Below are positions 9,668 to 19,271 of a stretch of 64,000 nt of DNA, in pieces; position 1 is the stretch's first letter, and every line of letters begins with the position of its first letter. The notes beneath the pieces were generated by a model. The model worked only from the letters and a program-made list of their open reading frames with translations. It was not told the origin of the DNA and made no database searches. The translations under genes were made by a program, and so were the position numbers. Source of the stretch: an uncultured Methanobrevibacter sp. (lineage in GTDB: Archaea; Methanobacteriota; Methanobacteria; Methanobacteriales; Methanobacteriaceae); contig NZ_CALGFC010000059.1 of assembly GCF_937881195.1 (NCBI RefSeq), forward strand, positions 34,433 to 98,432. Reading direction: 5' to 3'.

Positions 9668-10096
9668 TTTATAATTAAATTTGACTTAGTTATAATTTAA
9701 TTGTCTAAATAATGATATGTAATAAACAAATTTTAGATTTATTAATTGATTAGATTTATCAATTGATAATAATGATTTTATAAATGATTTTAATAATATT
9801 ATTGAATATATTCTTTCAAAAATTATTAAAATATTGCAGAATATATAAATTTAGAAAGGATTTTTGGGGTCTGTATTATTAATTCCTATTGATAATTAAG
9901 TATAATTTATTATTCCTAAACATCTTTCTATTAATTTGCAGTTTACTAATATTTAGTATAAAAATTAATATTCTAATTGTTATCATTTGTGATTATTGTC
10001 AAATTTATCTTATTAAATTTATATCATTTGTAATCATTGTCAAATTTATCTTATTAAATTCATATCATTAAATTTATCGTTTCTAGATGTGTAAAA
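9668..10096. other. Spacer before mevalonate kinase
   Basis: This 429-nt A/T-rich region has no convincing gene. A 60-residue hydrophobic reading frame at 9889-10071 is low-complexity and is rejected. A short direct repeat (about 9983-10065, centred on atcatttgt...caaatttatcttattaaatt) lies inside it. Confidence 0.5.
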
Positions 10097-11059
10097 ATGG
10101 AAATTGTTGCTTCTGCTCCAGGTAAAACAATATTATTTGGGGAACATGCTGTTGTTTATGGCGAACCTGCTATTGCAGGTGCAGTTAATAAAAGAGCAAC
10201 TATAAAATTAAGTGAAGCTTCAGGTAATGTTTCTATTTTCAAGTCTAATGATTTGGGATTTGAAGCTGAATTAGATACTGTAGCTAAAAGATATAAGTTA
10301 AAAAAGGGAAAACCTGGTATAATAAAATATATTTTGGAAATATTGCATAGGCATCATGATCATAGTCCTATTGAATTAGATCTTTCATTAGATATTCCTA
10401 TTGGGTCTGGACTTGGATCTTCTGCTGCTGTAACTGTTGCCACTCTTGCAGCACTTTTTAAATATCATGGAAAAAAATTCAATAAAATTTTTATAGCTAA
10501 AAAGGCTCATGAAATTGAAAGTAGTGTTCAGGGGATGGCTAGCCCTCTTGATACTAGGGTAAGTACATTTGGGGGTTTAATTTATCTTTCTAAAGATAAA
10601 AAAATATCTAAATTTGATACAAATCTTAAATCATCTTTTGTAATTGGATATACCTCTAAAAGGGGAAATACTGGAAGAATGGTTAAATCAGTTAAATCTT
10701 TAAAAAATAGGAATCCTTTAATTATAACTCCAATTATTAAAACAATGGGAAAAATAACTGATGAAGCTAAAATGGCAATTATAAAAAGACAAGAATTTAA
10801 ATTAGGAGAATTAATGAATATTAATCAGGGACTTCTTGATTCTATTGGTGTAAATACTAACGAACTTTCTCGTATGGTTTATCTTGCTAGAAAAGCAGGA
10901 GCTAGTGGTTCAAAAATTACTGGAGCTGGTGGTGGAGGAAGTATCATTGCTTGTTGCCCTAGAAATCAGGATCGTGTATTTAAATCTCTTAGTTATCATG
11001 ATAATGCTATAAAAGTCAATTTTTCAAATAAAGGAGTCATTGTTAAAGAAATTAGGTAA
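10097..11059 (+). CDS. mvk: Mevalonate kinase
   Basis: It phosphorylates mevalonate in archaeal isoprenoid synthesis; 320 residues, GHMP kinase fold. Visible motifs are the N-terminal SAPGKTILFGEHAVVYG, the ATP-binding PIGSGLGSSAAVTVA near residue 105, AHEIESSVQGMASPLDT, and the C-terminal KITGAGGGGSIIAC. It begins the mvk-ipk-fni run that makes IPP and DMAPP for ether lipids, with idsA further downstream. Confidence 0.95.
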   Translation: MEIVASAPGKTILFGEHAVVYGEPAIAGAVNKRATIKLSEASGNVSIFKSNDLGFEAELDTVAKRYKLKKGKPGIIKYILEILHRHHDHSPIELDLSLDIPIGSGLGSSAAVTVATLAALFKYHGKKFNKIFIAKKAHEIESSVQGMASPLDTRVSTFGGLIYLSKDKKISKFDTNLKSSFVIGYTSKRGNTGRMVKSVKSLKNRNPLIITPIIKTMGKITDEAKMAIIKRQEFKLGELMNINQGLLDSIGVNTNELSRMVYLARKAGASGSKITGAGGGGSIIACCPRNQDRVFKSLSYHDNAIKVNFSNKGVIVKEIR

Positions 11060-11252
11060 TTTGATACTTTAGTTTAATCTTTGATTATTTAAACTATTGG
11101 TGCATTTTTCATATATCTTAAACTTATTATTATAATAAATCATTATATATAATAATCCAGAGGGGATAATTCATAGATACTATGATTCATTAAATATGAT
11201 AATTTAATATAGATATTAATTTAATAAATATAATAATTTAGTAGGCGTTTAG

Positions 11253-12095
11253 ATGATAATTTTGAAACTTGGTGGGAGTATATTAACTAATAAAGATTCA
11301 AAAGAACCAGAAGTTAATTATACTAATTTAAATAGGATAGCTCTTGAAATTAAAGAATCTCTTATTAATAATGGAATGGACAATTTTAAAAATAATAATT
11401 CTAGTAACCAAAGTTTAGTAATTATCCATGGTGCAGGCTCTTATGGCCATCCTCCTGCTAAAAAATATGAAATAGGAAAAGAATTTAATAGTGATCAATA
11501 TCCTAAAAAGAGATTAGGATTTTCAAAAACTCAAATATGTGTAAAAAAATTAAATACTATTATATGTGATGTGTTGGTTAGCCATGGACTACCTTGTGTA
11601 TCCATACAGGCTTCTTCATTTATTACTACAAAAAATAAGAGGATAAATAATTTTAATTTAAATCTAATTGAGAGATATTTGGATGAGGGTTTTATTCCTG
11701 TGATATATGGAGATGTGGTGCTTGATGATGAATTAAAAGTAGCTGTTCTGTCTGGCGACCAAATTTTACAATATATGGCAATAAACTTGAATCTATCTTC
11801 AAAATCAAATAAAAAAGAAGTTATTCTAGGTACAGATGTTAATGGAGTTTATACAAGAAACCCTAAAAAATATAAAGATGCAAAACATATTCCTATTCTA
11901 AACTCTTTAGAAGATATTGAAGAATTAGATACAACAACTAATATTGATGTTACTGGTGGAATGGTTGGTAAAATAAAAGAACTTTTAGAACTAGCAAATA
12001 TTGGGATTGAATCTAAAATTATAAATGCAAATGAACCGGGTGCTATTATTGATGCACTAAATAATAAAGATATCAAAGGAACAGTAATTAAATGA
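11253..12095 (+). CDS. ipk: Isopentenyl phosphate kinase
   Basis: It converts isopentenyl phosphate to IPP, the last step of the modified archaeal mevalonate pathway; 280 residues, amino-acid-kinase fold. Seen are KLGGSILTNK at the start, VIIHGAGSYGHPPAKKY with the catalytic-type His, VYGDV-like substrate region (VIYGDVVLDD), GTDVNGVYTRNP and VTGGMVGKIKELLELA. It is slightly longer than typical (about 260) because of an Asn-rich insert near residues 42-54. Confidence 0.94.
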   Translation: MIILKLGGSILTNKDSKEPEVNYTNLNRIALEIKESLINNGMDNFKNNNSSNQSLVIIHGAGSYGHPPAKKYEIGKEFNSDQYPKKRLGFSKTQICVKKLNTIICDVLVSHGLPCVSIQASSFITTKNKRINNFNLNLIERYLDEGFIPVIYGDVVLDDELKVAVLSGDQILQYMAINLNLSSKSNKKEVILGTDVNGVYTRNPKKYKDAKHIPILNSLEDIEELDTTTNIDVTGGMVGKIKELLELANIGIESKIINANEPGAIIDALNNKDIKGTVIK

Positions 12096-12432
12096 TTATT
12101 TGTTTTAATATATAATAAAATTATATTCATATAGAATAATCTTTTAAATAGTCTTTTAAATAGTCTTTTAAATAATATTTTATATATTGTATGTTAAAAT
12201 ATCACAATTTTATAATCATATAAAGTTTTATAATAATATAAAATTTTTTATAATTCTATATATTTTTATAGTTCTCAAAATAGTATTATATATAATATTA
12301 ATATAAATAATAAGAAAATCTTAATAATAAGAAAATCTTTTTAAGTGAAATATAAGTAAACATTAATAAAAAATATAATTTATATGATAAAATTTTATAT
12401 TAAGAAACTTTAATAAATTAAGGAAAAACAAA
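12096..12432. other. Spacer between ipk and fni
   Basis: This is 337 nt of A/T-rich sequence with no gene. It holds a three-copy 12-nt repeat (cttttaaatagt) at 12141-12176 and a doubled aataagaaaatctt word near 12308-12340. Confidence 0.5.
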
Positions 12433-13509
12433 ATGATTTCAGATAGAAAATTAGAACATCTATTATTATGTAAACACTATGATGTTCAATATAAAAATAA
12501 AAAGACAGGGTTTGAGGATATTGAGCTTATTCATAATGCTCTACCTGAAATAAATAAAGATGAAATTGATATATCAACTAATATTTTTGGAAAAAAATTA
12601 GAATCTCCCCTTATTATAACTGCTATTACTGGAGGTCATCCTGCAGCTTTAAAAATTAATAAAGAATTAGCCATGGCTGCTGAAAATAAAAAAATTGGCC
12701 TTGGTTTAGGCAGTCAAAGAGCAGGTATTGAAAATCCGGAATTATCAAATACTTATGGAGTAGCTAGAGAAAATGCTCCAAATACTCTTTTAATTGGGAA
12801 TATAGGGGCTCCACAAATAATTGGTGATTCAAAAAAATCTGAAGAATTTGCTAATAATGCTATAAATATGATTGATGCTGATATATTAGCCATACATTTA
12901 AATGTACTTCAAGAGTCAATACAACCCGAAGGTGATATTGATGCTAATGGATATATTAATTCAATTGAAAATATTGTAAATTCTGTTGATATTCCTATAA
13001 TGGCAAAAGAAACTGGTACTGGAATTGCTTCAGAAGAAGGTAAAATTCTTGAAGATATGGGTGTGGATTTTATAGATGTTGCAGGTGCTGGTGGAACTAG
13101 CTGGGCTGCTGTAGAAACTTTCCGTGCTGAAGATAAGTATATTGGTGAGTTATTTTGGGATTGGGGAATTCCAACTGCAGTTAGTACTGCGGAACTTTCA
13201 AATTCATTGAATATTCCTATAATATCTTCTGGAGGAATTCGTTCAGGTTTAGATGCAGCTAAAGCTATTGCACTTGGTGCTGATTCTGTTGGAATAGCAT
13301 TACCTATATTAAAAGAAGCTTTTGTTGGACATGATGAAATTATAAAATTTATTAATACATTTAATGATTCTTTGAAAATAGCCATGTTTTTAGTTGGTGC
13401 AAAAAACTTAGAAGAACTTAAAAATTCTAATTTAATTATTAAAGGAGATACTAAAAATTGGCTAGAAGAAAGGGAATTCAACACAAAAAATTATTCAAGG
13501 AGGAAATAA
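12433..13509 (+). CDS. fni: Type 2 isopentenyl-diphosphate delta-isomerase
   Basis: This FMN- and NAD(P)H-dependent enzyme interconverts IPP and DMAPP; 358 residues. Motifs visible are the N-terminal RKLEHLLLC, ITAITGGHPAALKINKELA, GLGSQRAGIENPEL, AIHLNVLQESIQPEGD, MAKETGTGIASEEG, DVAGAGGTSW and the FMN phosphate-binding SSGGIRSGLDAAKAIALGAD. It ends one base before the RNase J start codon, so the two genes are translationally adjacent. Confidence 0.95.
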   Translation: MISDRKLEHLLLCKHYDVQYKNKKTGFEDIELIHNALPEINKDEIDISTNIFGKKLESPLIITAITGGHPAALKINKELAMAAENKKIGLGLGSQRAGIENPELSNTYGVARENAPNTLLIGNIGAPQIIGDSKKSEEFANNAINMIDADILAIHLNVLQESIQPEGDIDANGYINSIENIVNSVDIPIMAKETGTGIASEEGKILEDMGVDFIDVAGAGGTSWAAVETFRAEDKYIGELFWDWGIPTAVSTAELSNSLNIPIISSGGIRSGLDAAKAIALGADSVGIALPILKEAFVGHDEIIKFINTFNDSLKIAMFLVGAKNLEELKNSNLIIKGDTKNWLEEREFNTKNYSRRK

Positions 13510-13510
13510 C

Positions 13511-14863
13511 TTGACTGTAGAAATTATTGCAATAGGTGGATATGAAGAAGTTGGAAAAAATATGACTGCTGTAAAGGTAGGTGAGGAAGTAATAATCTTT
13601 GATATGGGTATTCATCTTGATAGGATAAGTATTCATGAAGATACTGATATAGATAGGATGCATAGTTTAGATTTAATTGAAAGGGGTGTCATCCCTGATG
13701 ATACTTTGATGAAAGATGTTGATGGTAAAGTCAAGGCAATAGTCTTTTCTCATGGCCATCTTGATCATATAGGGGCAGTAGCAAAATTAGCTCATCGTTA
13801 TGATGCTCCAATTGTAGCTACTCCTTATACAATTGCTTTAATTGAAAGGACAATTAAAGGTGAAAGGAAATTTTCTGTTTCAAATCCTTTAAGGAATTTA
13901 AATCCTGGAGGTAAATTACAATTATCAAAAGATATTACATTAGAATTTGTTCAATCAACTCATAGTATCCCACAGGCAGTTTTGCCAGTTCTTCATACTC
14001 GAGAGGGAGTTATTGTTTATGCAAATGATTTTAAATTCGATAATCATCAAAAGATATCTCCTCCTCCTGATTATAATAGGCTAAGAGAATTAGGTAAAAA
14101 GGGTGTTTTATCTCTTATTGTTGAAACTACTAGGGCTAATGAATTTCATGAGGTTAAAACTTACTCTGAAAGAGTTGCTAAAATTATCTTAGAAGATTTA
14201 ATGAAACAACCTTTGAAAGAGAAAGCAGGAATGATTGTAACAACTTTTTCATCTCATGTTGAAAGAGTTCAAGCTATAGCAGATATTGCAAAAACTAGTA
14301 ATAGGCATATTCTATTTTTAGGAAGGTCTATGGAACGATATTGTGGTATAGCTGAGAATTTTGGAATATTAGATTTGCCGGATAATTCTAGTGTATATGG
14401 AAGCCCAAAAGCAGTTACCAAGGCACTTAATAAAGCTGAAGATAATAGGGAAGATTATTTACTTGTTACAACTGGACATCAAGGCGAACCTGATGCCCTA
14501 TTACCTAGAATAGCAAGTGGGAGAACTCCTTTCACTGTAAGGCCTGGAGATAATGTTATAATATCTGCTCCAATTATCCCTAATCCTACAAATAAAGCTA
14601 ATAGGCATATGATGGAAAGAAGATTAATCTCAAGTGGTGCTAGAATATATTCTAATGCTCATGTATCTGGACATGCTGGAAGGGAGGATCATAGAGACTT
14701 CCTTAGAATGTTAAAACCAAAACATATTATTCCTGCTCATGGAGAATTAGAAATGTTAGCTGCATATGGGGAATTAGCTGAAGAAGAAGGATATAGAATA
14801 GGTAGCAATGTACATATTTTAAGAAATGGTCAAGCTCAAGTATTTAATGAAGGATTTTCTTAG
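13511..14863 (+). CDS. rnj: Ribonuclease J (metallo-beta-lactamase/beta-CASP)
   Basis: This RNase J-type nuclease acts in RNA maturation and 5'-end decay; 450 residues. The zinc motif FSHGHLDHIGAVAKL (HXHXDH), the later STHSIPQA and ANDFKFDNH, the beta-CASP segment TTGHQGEPDALLPRIASG and the C-terminal HVSGHAGREDHRDFL and IIPAHGE motifs are present. TTG start with AAGGAGG at about 13498-13504; the ribosome binding site lies inside the end of fni, so the two are coupled. Conserved between fni and idsA in methanogens. Confidence 0.94.
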   Translation: MTVEIIAIGGYEEVGKNMTAVKVGEEVIIFDMGIHLDRISIHEDTDIDRMHSLDLIERGVIPDDTLMKDVDGKVKAIVFSHGHLDHIGAVAKLAHRYDAPIVATPYTIALIERTIKGERKFSVSNPLRNLNPGGKLQLSKDITLEFVQSTHSIPQAVLPVLHTREGVIVYANDFKFDNHQKISPPPDYNRLRELGKKGVLSLIVETTRANEFHEVKTYSERVAKIILEDLMKQPLKEKAGMIVTTFSSHVERVQAIADIAKTSNRHILFLGRSMERYCGIAENFGILDLPDNSSVYGSPKAVTKALNKAEDNREDYLLVTTGHQGEPDALLPRIASGRTPFTVRPGDNVIISAPIIPNPTNKANRHMMERRLISSGARIYSNAHVSGHAGREDHRDFLRMLKPKHIIPAHGELEMLAAYGELAEEEGYRIGSNVHILRNGQAQVFNEGFS

Positions 14864-15007
14864 ATTTCTTAGATTAATAAATAAACTTAATTTTAGTTTT
14901 TTAGGTAGGAGTTTAATTTTTTTTAAACTTTAAGCTTTGTTAATTCTCATAATTATTAGTATTTAAAATTAAAATTTACAACTTTTTAATGTTTAGGAGG
15001 GATATTC

Positions 15008-16045
15008 ATGTCAAATGTTAATGATGAAGTAGGTAAAATACTCGGACAATATTCTAAAGATATTCATAAAGAAATTGGGGATACACTTTCAAGTATAGGT
15101 CCAAATGATCTTCGTGAAGCTTCAATTTATCTTACAAAAGCTGGTGGAAAAATGTTAAGGCCTGCTTTAACAGTTTTGGTATGTGAAGCTGTAGGTGGAA
15201 CATTCTCAAGCTGTATAAAAGCAGCAGCAGCTATAGAGTTAATTCACACATTTTCATTAATTCATGATGATATTATGGATAAAGATGATATGAGGCGTGG
15301 AAAACCTTCTGTTCATAAAGTTTGGGGTGAACCAGTAGCTATATTAGCTGGAGATACACTATTTTCAAAAGCTTATGAACTTGTTATTAATTCAAAAAAT
15401 GAAATTGATTCATCAAATCCCGAAGAATGTTTAAATAGGGTAAATAGGACTTTATCTACTGTTGCTGATGCTTGTGTTAAAATATGTGAAGGTCAGGCTC
15501 AGGATATGGGTTTTGAAGGAAACTTTGATGTAAGTGAAGAAGAATATATGGAAATGATATTTAAAAAAACTGGGGCATTAATTGCAGCTGCAACAGAATC
15601 AGGAGCTATTATGGGTGGTGCCGATGATAAAATTGTTTCATCAATGTATGATTATGGAAAACTTGTAGGTTTAGCTTTCCAAATTCAAGATGATTATCTA
15701 GATTTGGTTAGTGATGAAGATTCATTAGGCAAACCTGTTGGTAGTGACATAGCTGAAGGTAAAATGACTATCATTGTTGTCAATGCACTTGCAAATGCTA
15801 ATGATGCTGATAAAGAAAGACTTTTAGAGATTTTAAAAATAGGCAATGAAAGTGGAAATTGTGATCAGAAAGATATAGATGAGGCAATTGCTATTTTTGA
15901 AAAATATGGTTCAATTCAATATGCTAAAGAGGTTGCACTTCTAAATGTTAAAAAAGCAAAGCAATTACTTGAAATATTGCCTGAATCTGAAGCTAAACAT
16001 ACACTTTCTTTAGTTGCAGATTTTGTTCTTAATAGGCAAAATTAA
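15008..16045 (+). CDS. idsA: Short-chain isoprenyl diphosphate synthase (FPP/GGPP synthase)
   Basis: It condenses IPP with allylic diphosphates to make farnesyl/geranylgeranyl diphosphate for archaeal lipids; 345 residues. The first Asp-rich motif is in HTFSLIHDDIMDKDDMRRGK and the second is QIQDDYLDLVSDEDSLGKP; GGKMLRPAL is the IPP-binding part. AGGAGGGATATTC precedes the ATG. In Methanothermobacter, as I recall, gltX follows idsA directly; here about 21 kb of accessory DNA intervenes. Confidence 0.95.
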   Translation: MSNVNDEVGKILGQYSKDIHKEIGDTLSSIGPNDLREASIYLTKAGGKMLRPALTVLVCEAVGGTFSSCIKAAAAIELIHTFSLIHDDIMDKDDMRRGKPSVHKVWGEPVAILAGDTLFSKAYELVINSKNEIDSSNPEECLNRVNRTLSTVADACVKICEGQAQDMGFEGNFDVSEEEYMEMIFKKTGALIAAATESGAIMGGADDKIVSSMYDYGKLVGLAFQIQDDYLDLVSDEDSLGKPVGSDIAEGKMTIIVVNALANANDADKERLLEILKIGNESGNCDQKDIDEAIAIFEKYGSIQYAKEVALLNVKKAKQLLEILPESEAKHTLSLVADFVLNRQN

Positions 16046-16393
16046 TAAAATTATTTTTATAAAAAACTTTTGAATTATTTAATTTATTTTATATTTAATT
16101 AAATATTTTAATTAAATAAATAATTATTAATAAGAATATATTAATAAAAATTAAAAGATAAAATATAAAAATTAAAGATGAAAAATAGATATAAAACTAG
16201 GATATAAAACTAGAATATAAAACTAGGATATAAAAATAGATATAAAACTAGAATGTAAAATATTGAATATAAAAATTGAATATAAAATATAATATAAAAT
16301 ATAGAATCTAAAAATAAAACATAAAAATATAATATAAAAATAAAATAATCTCAAAAATATTTAATATTATTTAAAAAAAAATTAGGTGTTAAT
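16046..16393. other. Spacer after idsA with atataaaactag repeats
   Basis: This 348-nt stretch has no gene. Around 16187-16255 a word of about 13 nt (atataaaactag) recurs five times with small changes, followed by looser atataaaatat repeats to about 16340. It marks the left edge of the accessory block. Confidence 0.6.
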
Positions 16394-16726
16394 TTGACTG
16401 ATGAATTAGAAATAATTGAAAAACTATTAAAAGTCAATATAGATGATAAGGACAATGGTATTTTTAACTCTCAAATTGAAACAATTAATGATTTAGTAGT
16501 TAGTGATTTATCAACTGGGGATTTAATTGATGTTCTAATAGGAATTCAAATTCAAAGAGTTTCATTAGGTTTTAAAAATGAATTAGAAAATAAAAAATTA
16601 AATAATTCTTGTGAATCTGCTGTTGAAAATTTAATTCAACTTCTAAATTTAAAAGGAGATACTGAATGTGACGTTTTTAATGGGGATGCCTCTATAGAAA
16701 TAAACCCTTTTAATATTAATCCTTAA
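16394..16726 (+). CDS. Small acidic protein of unknown function
   Basis: I do not recognise this 110-residue protein. It has a TTG start with GGTG five bases upstream, no signal peptide and no membrane segment. It is acidic and predicted helical in the first two thirds (EIIEKLLKVNIDD..., DLSTGDLIDVLIGIQIQRVSLGF), with two cysteines near the end. Good ribosome binding site and protein-like composition argue that it is real. It stands alone between idsA and a convergent methyltransferase. Confidence 0.65.
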   Translation: MTDELEIIEKLLKVNIDDKDNGIFNSQIETINDLVVSDLSTGDLIDVLIGIQIQRVSLGFKNELENKKLNNSCESAVENLIQLLNLKGDTECDVFNGDASIEINPFNINP

Positions 16727-16983
16727 AGAATAATTTTGTGTTATATTTTTATTTTAATATCTTAGTTTATTTTTTTATTTTTTTTAATATACTACAAATA
16801 TAGTTAATATAATTACAAATAATAAATATGTATAACTACTTTATCATATTTTAAAAATTGGGCATTAAATTTAAAAATTATTGCCCAAATTTTTTGTATT
16901 TTATTTATAAAATTTAAAAATAACTTTAATAAAAATAGGTCTAATAAAAATAGATTTAATAAAAATGGATTTAATAAAAATAT

Positions 16984-17811
16984 TTAATTACTTTTTTTCC
17001 ACCATATTAAAACCCAATCTGCCTTATCATCAGGATTTTCTAACATTCCCTCACTATTCTTTTTTAATTTTTTATCTAAATAGTTATATAACTCTTTTTT
17101 CTCTTCTTCTGTTAATGTATTTAATTGCCATTTACCATTTTCCATTGCATCTTGAATTGTTTTATATTTTCTATTTGAATTAATTTCAAGATTCTCTATA
17201 TTTGGATAAATGCCCATATCTATAAGAATATTAAAAATGTAGCTATATGGTGCAAAATCATTTGTTTTTTTACCAATACTTTCATAAAAGTCATTTTCAA
17301 ATTTCCAGTTTTCTGGCCCAAATAGGGTCATATAAACGTATTTTTTTGATATTTTATTTATATTTTTTAATGTATCTTTTATTGGGAATATTCCATTTAT
17401 TGATCTTGATAAAAGAACTATATCATGTTCACCAACTTCTTCTAGTGATGCTTCTTCTAGTTCTTTTTTAATTGTTTTAACATTATTAATATTTTCTTTT
17501 TCACATTTTTCATTTAATATTTCAAGCATTCTTGTGGATGAATCAACAGCAGTCACATATTTAGTTTTTTTAGCTAAAGGTATTGTAATTGATCCTTCAC
17601 CACAACCTAAATCAATAATTGTGTCTTCCTTTGAAATCCTCATTTTTGAAAATAAATTTTCTTGATATTCATCTTGTTTTGATCTTTTAGAAAACTCATC
17701 TGCTTCATTATCCCAATTTTTGGGTTTTCTTCTTTTTTGATTTAGCTTTTCTTGCCAAAAAAATTCCCAATCTATATCTTCAGGTCTTTTTATACAGTTT
17801 TTGTCTTTGAT
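16984..17811 (-). CDS. Class I SAM-dependent methyltransferase, paralogue 1, apparent AUC start
   Basis: The Rossmann SAM motif IDLGCGEGSITIPLA is followed by AVDSS. The first ATG in frame (17641-17643) gives 219 residues lacking the N-terminal region of the paralogues at 27297 and 31143. Reading upstream without a stop to 17811 restores it, including the shared C...DWE..W pattern. The codon aligned with the paralogues' initiator Met is ATC (17809-17811), five bases after a GGTG site. No ATG/GTG/TTG exists between it and the upstream in-frame TAA. The 275-residue product matches the others (276 and 281). Substrate unknown. Alternative: start-codon loss with the shorter ATG form used. Confidence 0.8.
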   Translation of the reverse strand: MKDKNCIKRPEDIDWEFFWQEKLNQKRRKPKNWDNEADEFSKRSKQDEYQENLFSKMRISKEDTIIDLGCGEGSITIPLAKKTKYVTAVDSSTRMLEILNEKCEKENINNVKTIKKELEEASLEEVGEHDIVLLSRSINGIFPIKDTLKNINKISKKYVYMTLFGPENWKFENDFYESIGKKTNDFAPYSYIFNILIDMGIYPNIENLEINSNRKYKTIQDAMENGKWQLNTLTEEEKKELYNYLDKKLKKNSEGMLENPDDKADWVLIWWKKSN

Positions 17812-17894
17812 TATAACACCTTCTATTGCTCTTTATCAATAGTTTTCATAATAATATTATACTCAATTGTATATATTAGTTGTTATAATTATTG

Positions 17895-18242
17895 TTATGT
17901 TGAATTAGTAGGAGGAATCATAATTAATTTCCCCGTAGTTGGATCTTTATATACCGTTCCCATATTTTCCATGCCTTGACTTTCTCCAGAAGCAACATCA
18001 ACTGTTCCGTTATAATCATCTCCTTCTTCTACTGATACAGCTTGTTTTATGGCATTTGCCATCTCTTTTTTTTCTGCTGGTGTAGAATCATTGAATATTA
18101 CGCTTTGCATATTCATTGACATAATAGCAAATATCAAAAAACCTACGGCTAATACAAGCATAGCATCAGTTAAATTTGCCATTCCTGCTAAAGGATCATC
18201 ATCACCACTATTATTTCCTAAAAATCTTCTTTTTTTAGACAT
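17895..18242 (-). CDS. ExbD/TolR-like single-pass membrane protein (DUF2149-type)
   Basis: This 115-residue protein has a basic N-terminus (MSKKRRFLG), one membrane segment around residues 24-44 and a C-terminal soluble part. The segment NLTDAMLVLAVGFLIF resembles the ExbD helix, with Asp26 at the place of the proton-carrying Asp. It ends 138 nt after the ExbB-like gene on the same strand, as expected for a proton-channel pair. I assign it to the methanogen family I recall as DUF2149. What the pair energises is unknown. Confidence 0.75.
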   Translation of the reverse strand: MSKKRRFLGNNSGDDDPLAGMANLTDAMLVLAVGFLIFAIMSMNMQSVIFNDSTPAEKKEMANAIKQAVSVEEGDDYNGTVDVASGESQGMENMGTVYKDPTTGKLIMIPPTNST

Positions 18243-18380
18243 TTTATTGACCTATATAATATTTTTATTCTAATATTAAATCAATATAATTTAATTAAAA
18301 TTTTCATAACTTTGATTTTGGTTTAAATAAATATTTTACTGGGTTGGTTAAAAGATTTAATATTTTATAAAAATCAAACT

Positions 18381-19034
18381 TTATTTTATAAATCTATTTT
18401 TTTCTATTATCTCTAATGTTGAATTTATTAAAACTTCAAAATTTGATAAATCTTCTTCATACCAACGTTTTCTAAGTTTTGAAACAACATAAGCAACAGC
18501 TGATGCAGCTAATCCTGTTACTGTAGTATCAAATGCTATTATTATTGCTTGAGCTAATAAGTCTATGTTACCTGCTCCAAGAGCTGCAAGCCCCGGCCCC
18601 ATAGGGATTAAAGTTCCCATAAGTCCAAATGTTGGTCCAAGTCTTACAACCATGTCTGTTTTTTCAACTGCTTTTTCCATTCTTAATTCTTCTTCTTCAA
18701 TAATTTTATCTGCAAAAGCTCTTTTAGTTTCAGTTCCAAAATCTTCATTATTTATAACTTTAATCATTGCTGTTTTGTATTCTTCACTAATTTCAGATTT
18801 TTGAATTTTTTCTTTAATTTCTTGCAGATTATTTAAATTGTTGATTGATCTTATCAAACCTTCACTTTCTTCTAATTTAAACTTTTTTCTAGAAGTATAT
18901 TCGGCTATAAGGCCTCCAACACTTATTAATGCAAATATTACAAATAATAATAATATGATTATAACGGGTATTAGTAAACTTTGGGATATCGCATGTAAAA
19001 TGCTAGTTAAAATTCCACTTCCTACAATGTCCAT
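18381..19034 (-). CDS. MotA/TolQ/ExbB-type proton channel protein
   Basis: This 217-residue protein has an N-terminal membrane segment (about 15-40), a charged cytoplasmic loop (about 45-130) and two C-terminal helices. The ExbB signature region GPTFGLMGTLIPMGPGLAAL is followed by AFDTTVTGLAASAVAYVVSKLR, preserving the Thr positions that line the ExbB pore. With the adjacent ExbD-like protein it should form a proton-driven motor in the cytoplasmic membrane. This organism type has no outer membrane or TonB, so the target must differ from Gram-negative systems. Confidence 0.88.
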   Translation of the reverse strand: MDIVGSGILTSILHAISQSLLIPVIIILLLFVIFALISVGGLIAEYTSRKKFKLEESEGLIRSINNLNNLQEIKEKIQKSEISEEYKTAMIKVINNEDFGTETKRAFADKIIEEEELRMEKAVEKTDMVVRLGPTFGLMGTLIPMGPGLAALGAGNIDLLAQAIIIAFDTTVTGLAASAVAYVVSKLRKRWYEEDLSNFEVLINSTLEIIEKNRFIK

Positions 19035-19271
19035 AGTATCTTTTCTCTTTTATTTAATTTTTTATATAGTATTTTAAGTTTTTATCTAGTATTTTAAGTA
19101 TTTTATAAGGTTTTTAATTTTTTATCTAGTATTTTAAGTTTTTATAAGGTTTTTAATTTTTTATCTAGTATTTTTATTTTTTACAATTTTGAAACTTTTA
19201 TCTTTATTTTCTTAATTTTTTTATTATTTGGTGATTATTTTCTTAAATTTTTAAATTTGGATATTATACAT
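19035..19271. repeat. Tandem repeats between the membrane-protein genes
   Basis: Between about 19054 and 19170 the words ttttttatctagtattttaag and ttataaggtttttaa alternate, giving roughly three imperfect copies. The rest is A/T-rich with no gene. Confidence 0.7.

Noticed and set aside
9889..10071. 60-residue hydrophobic reading frame
   Set aside because: Low-complexity Ile/Leu/Phe translation of A/T-rich direct repeats; no ribosome binding site.
12909..13484. 191-residue minus-strand frame inside fni
   Set aside because: Antisense shadow of a well-supported gene; no family similarity.
16984..17643. Methyltransferase paralogue 1 as a truncated pseudogene
   Set aside because: The upstream frame is open and aligned with both paralogues for its full length; only the start codon is unusual.
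17752..17979. 75-residue plus-strand frame
   Set aside because: Antisense of the methyltransferase N-terminus and ExbD-like C-terminus; no ribosome binding site.
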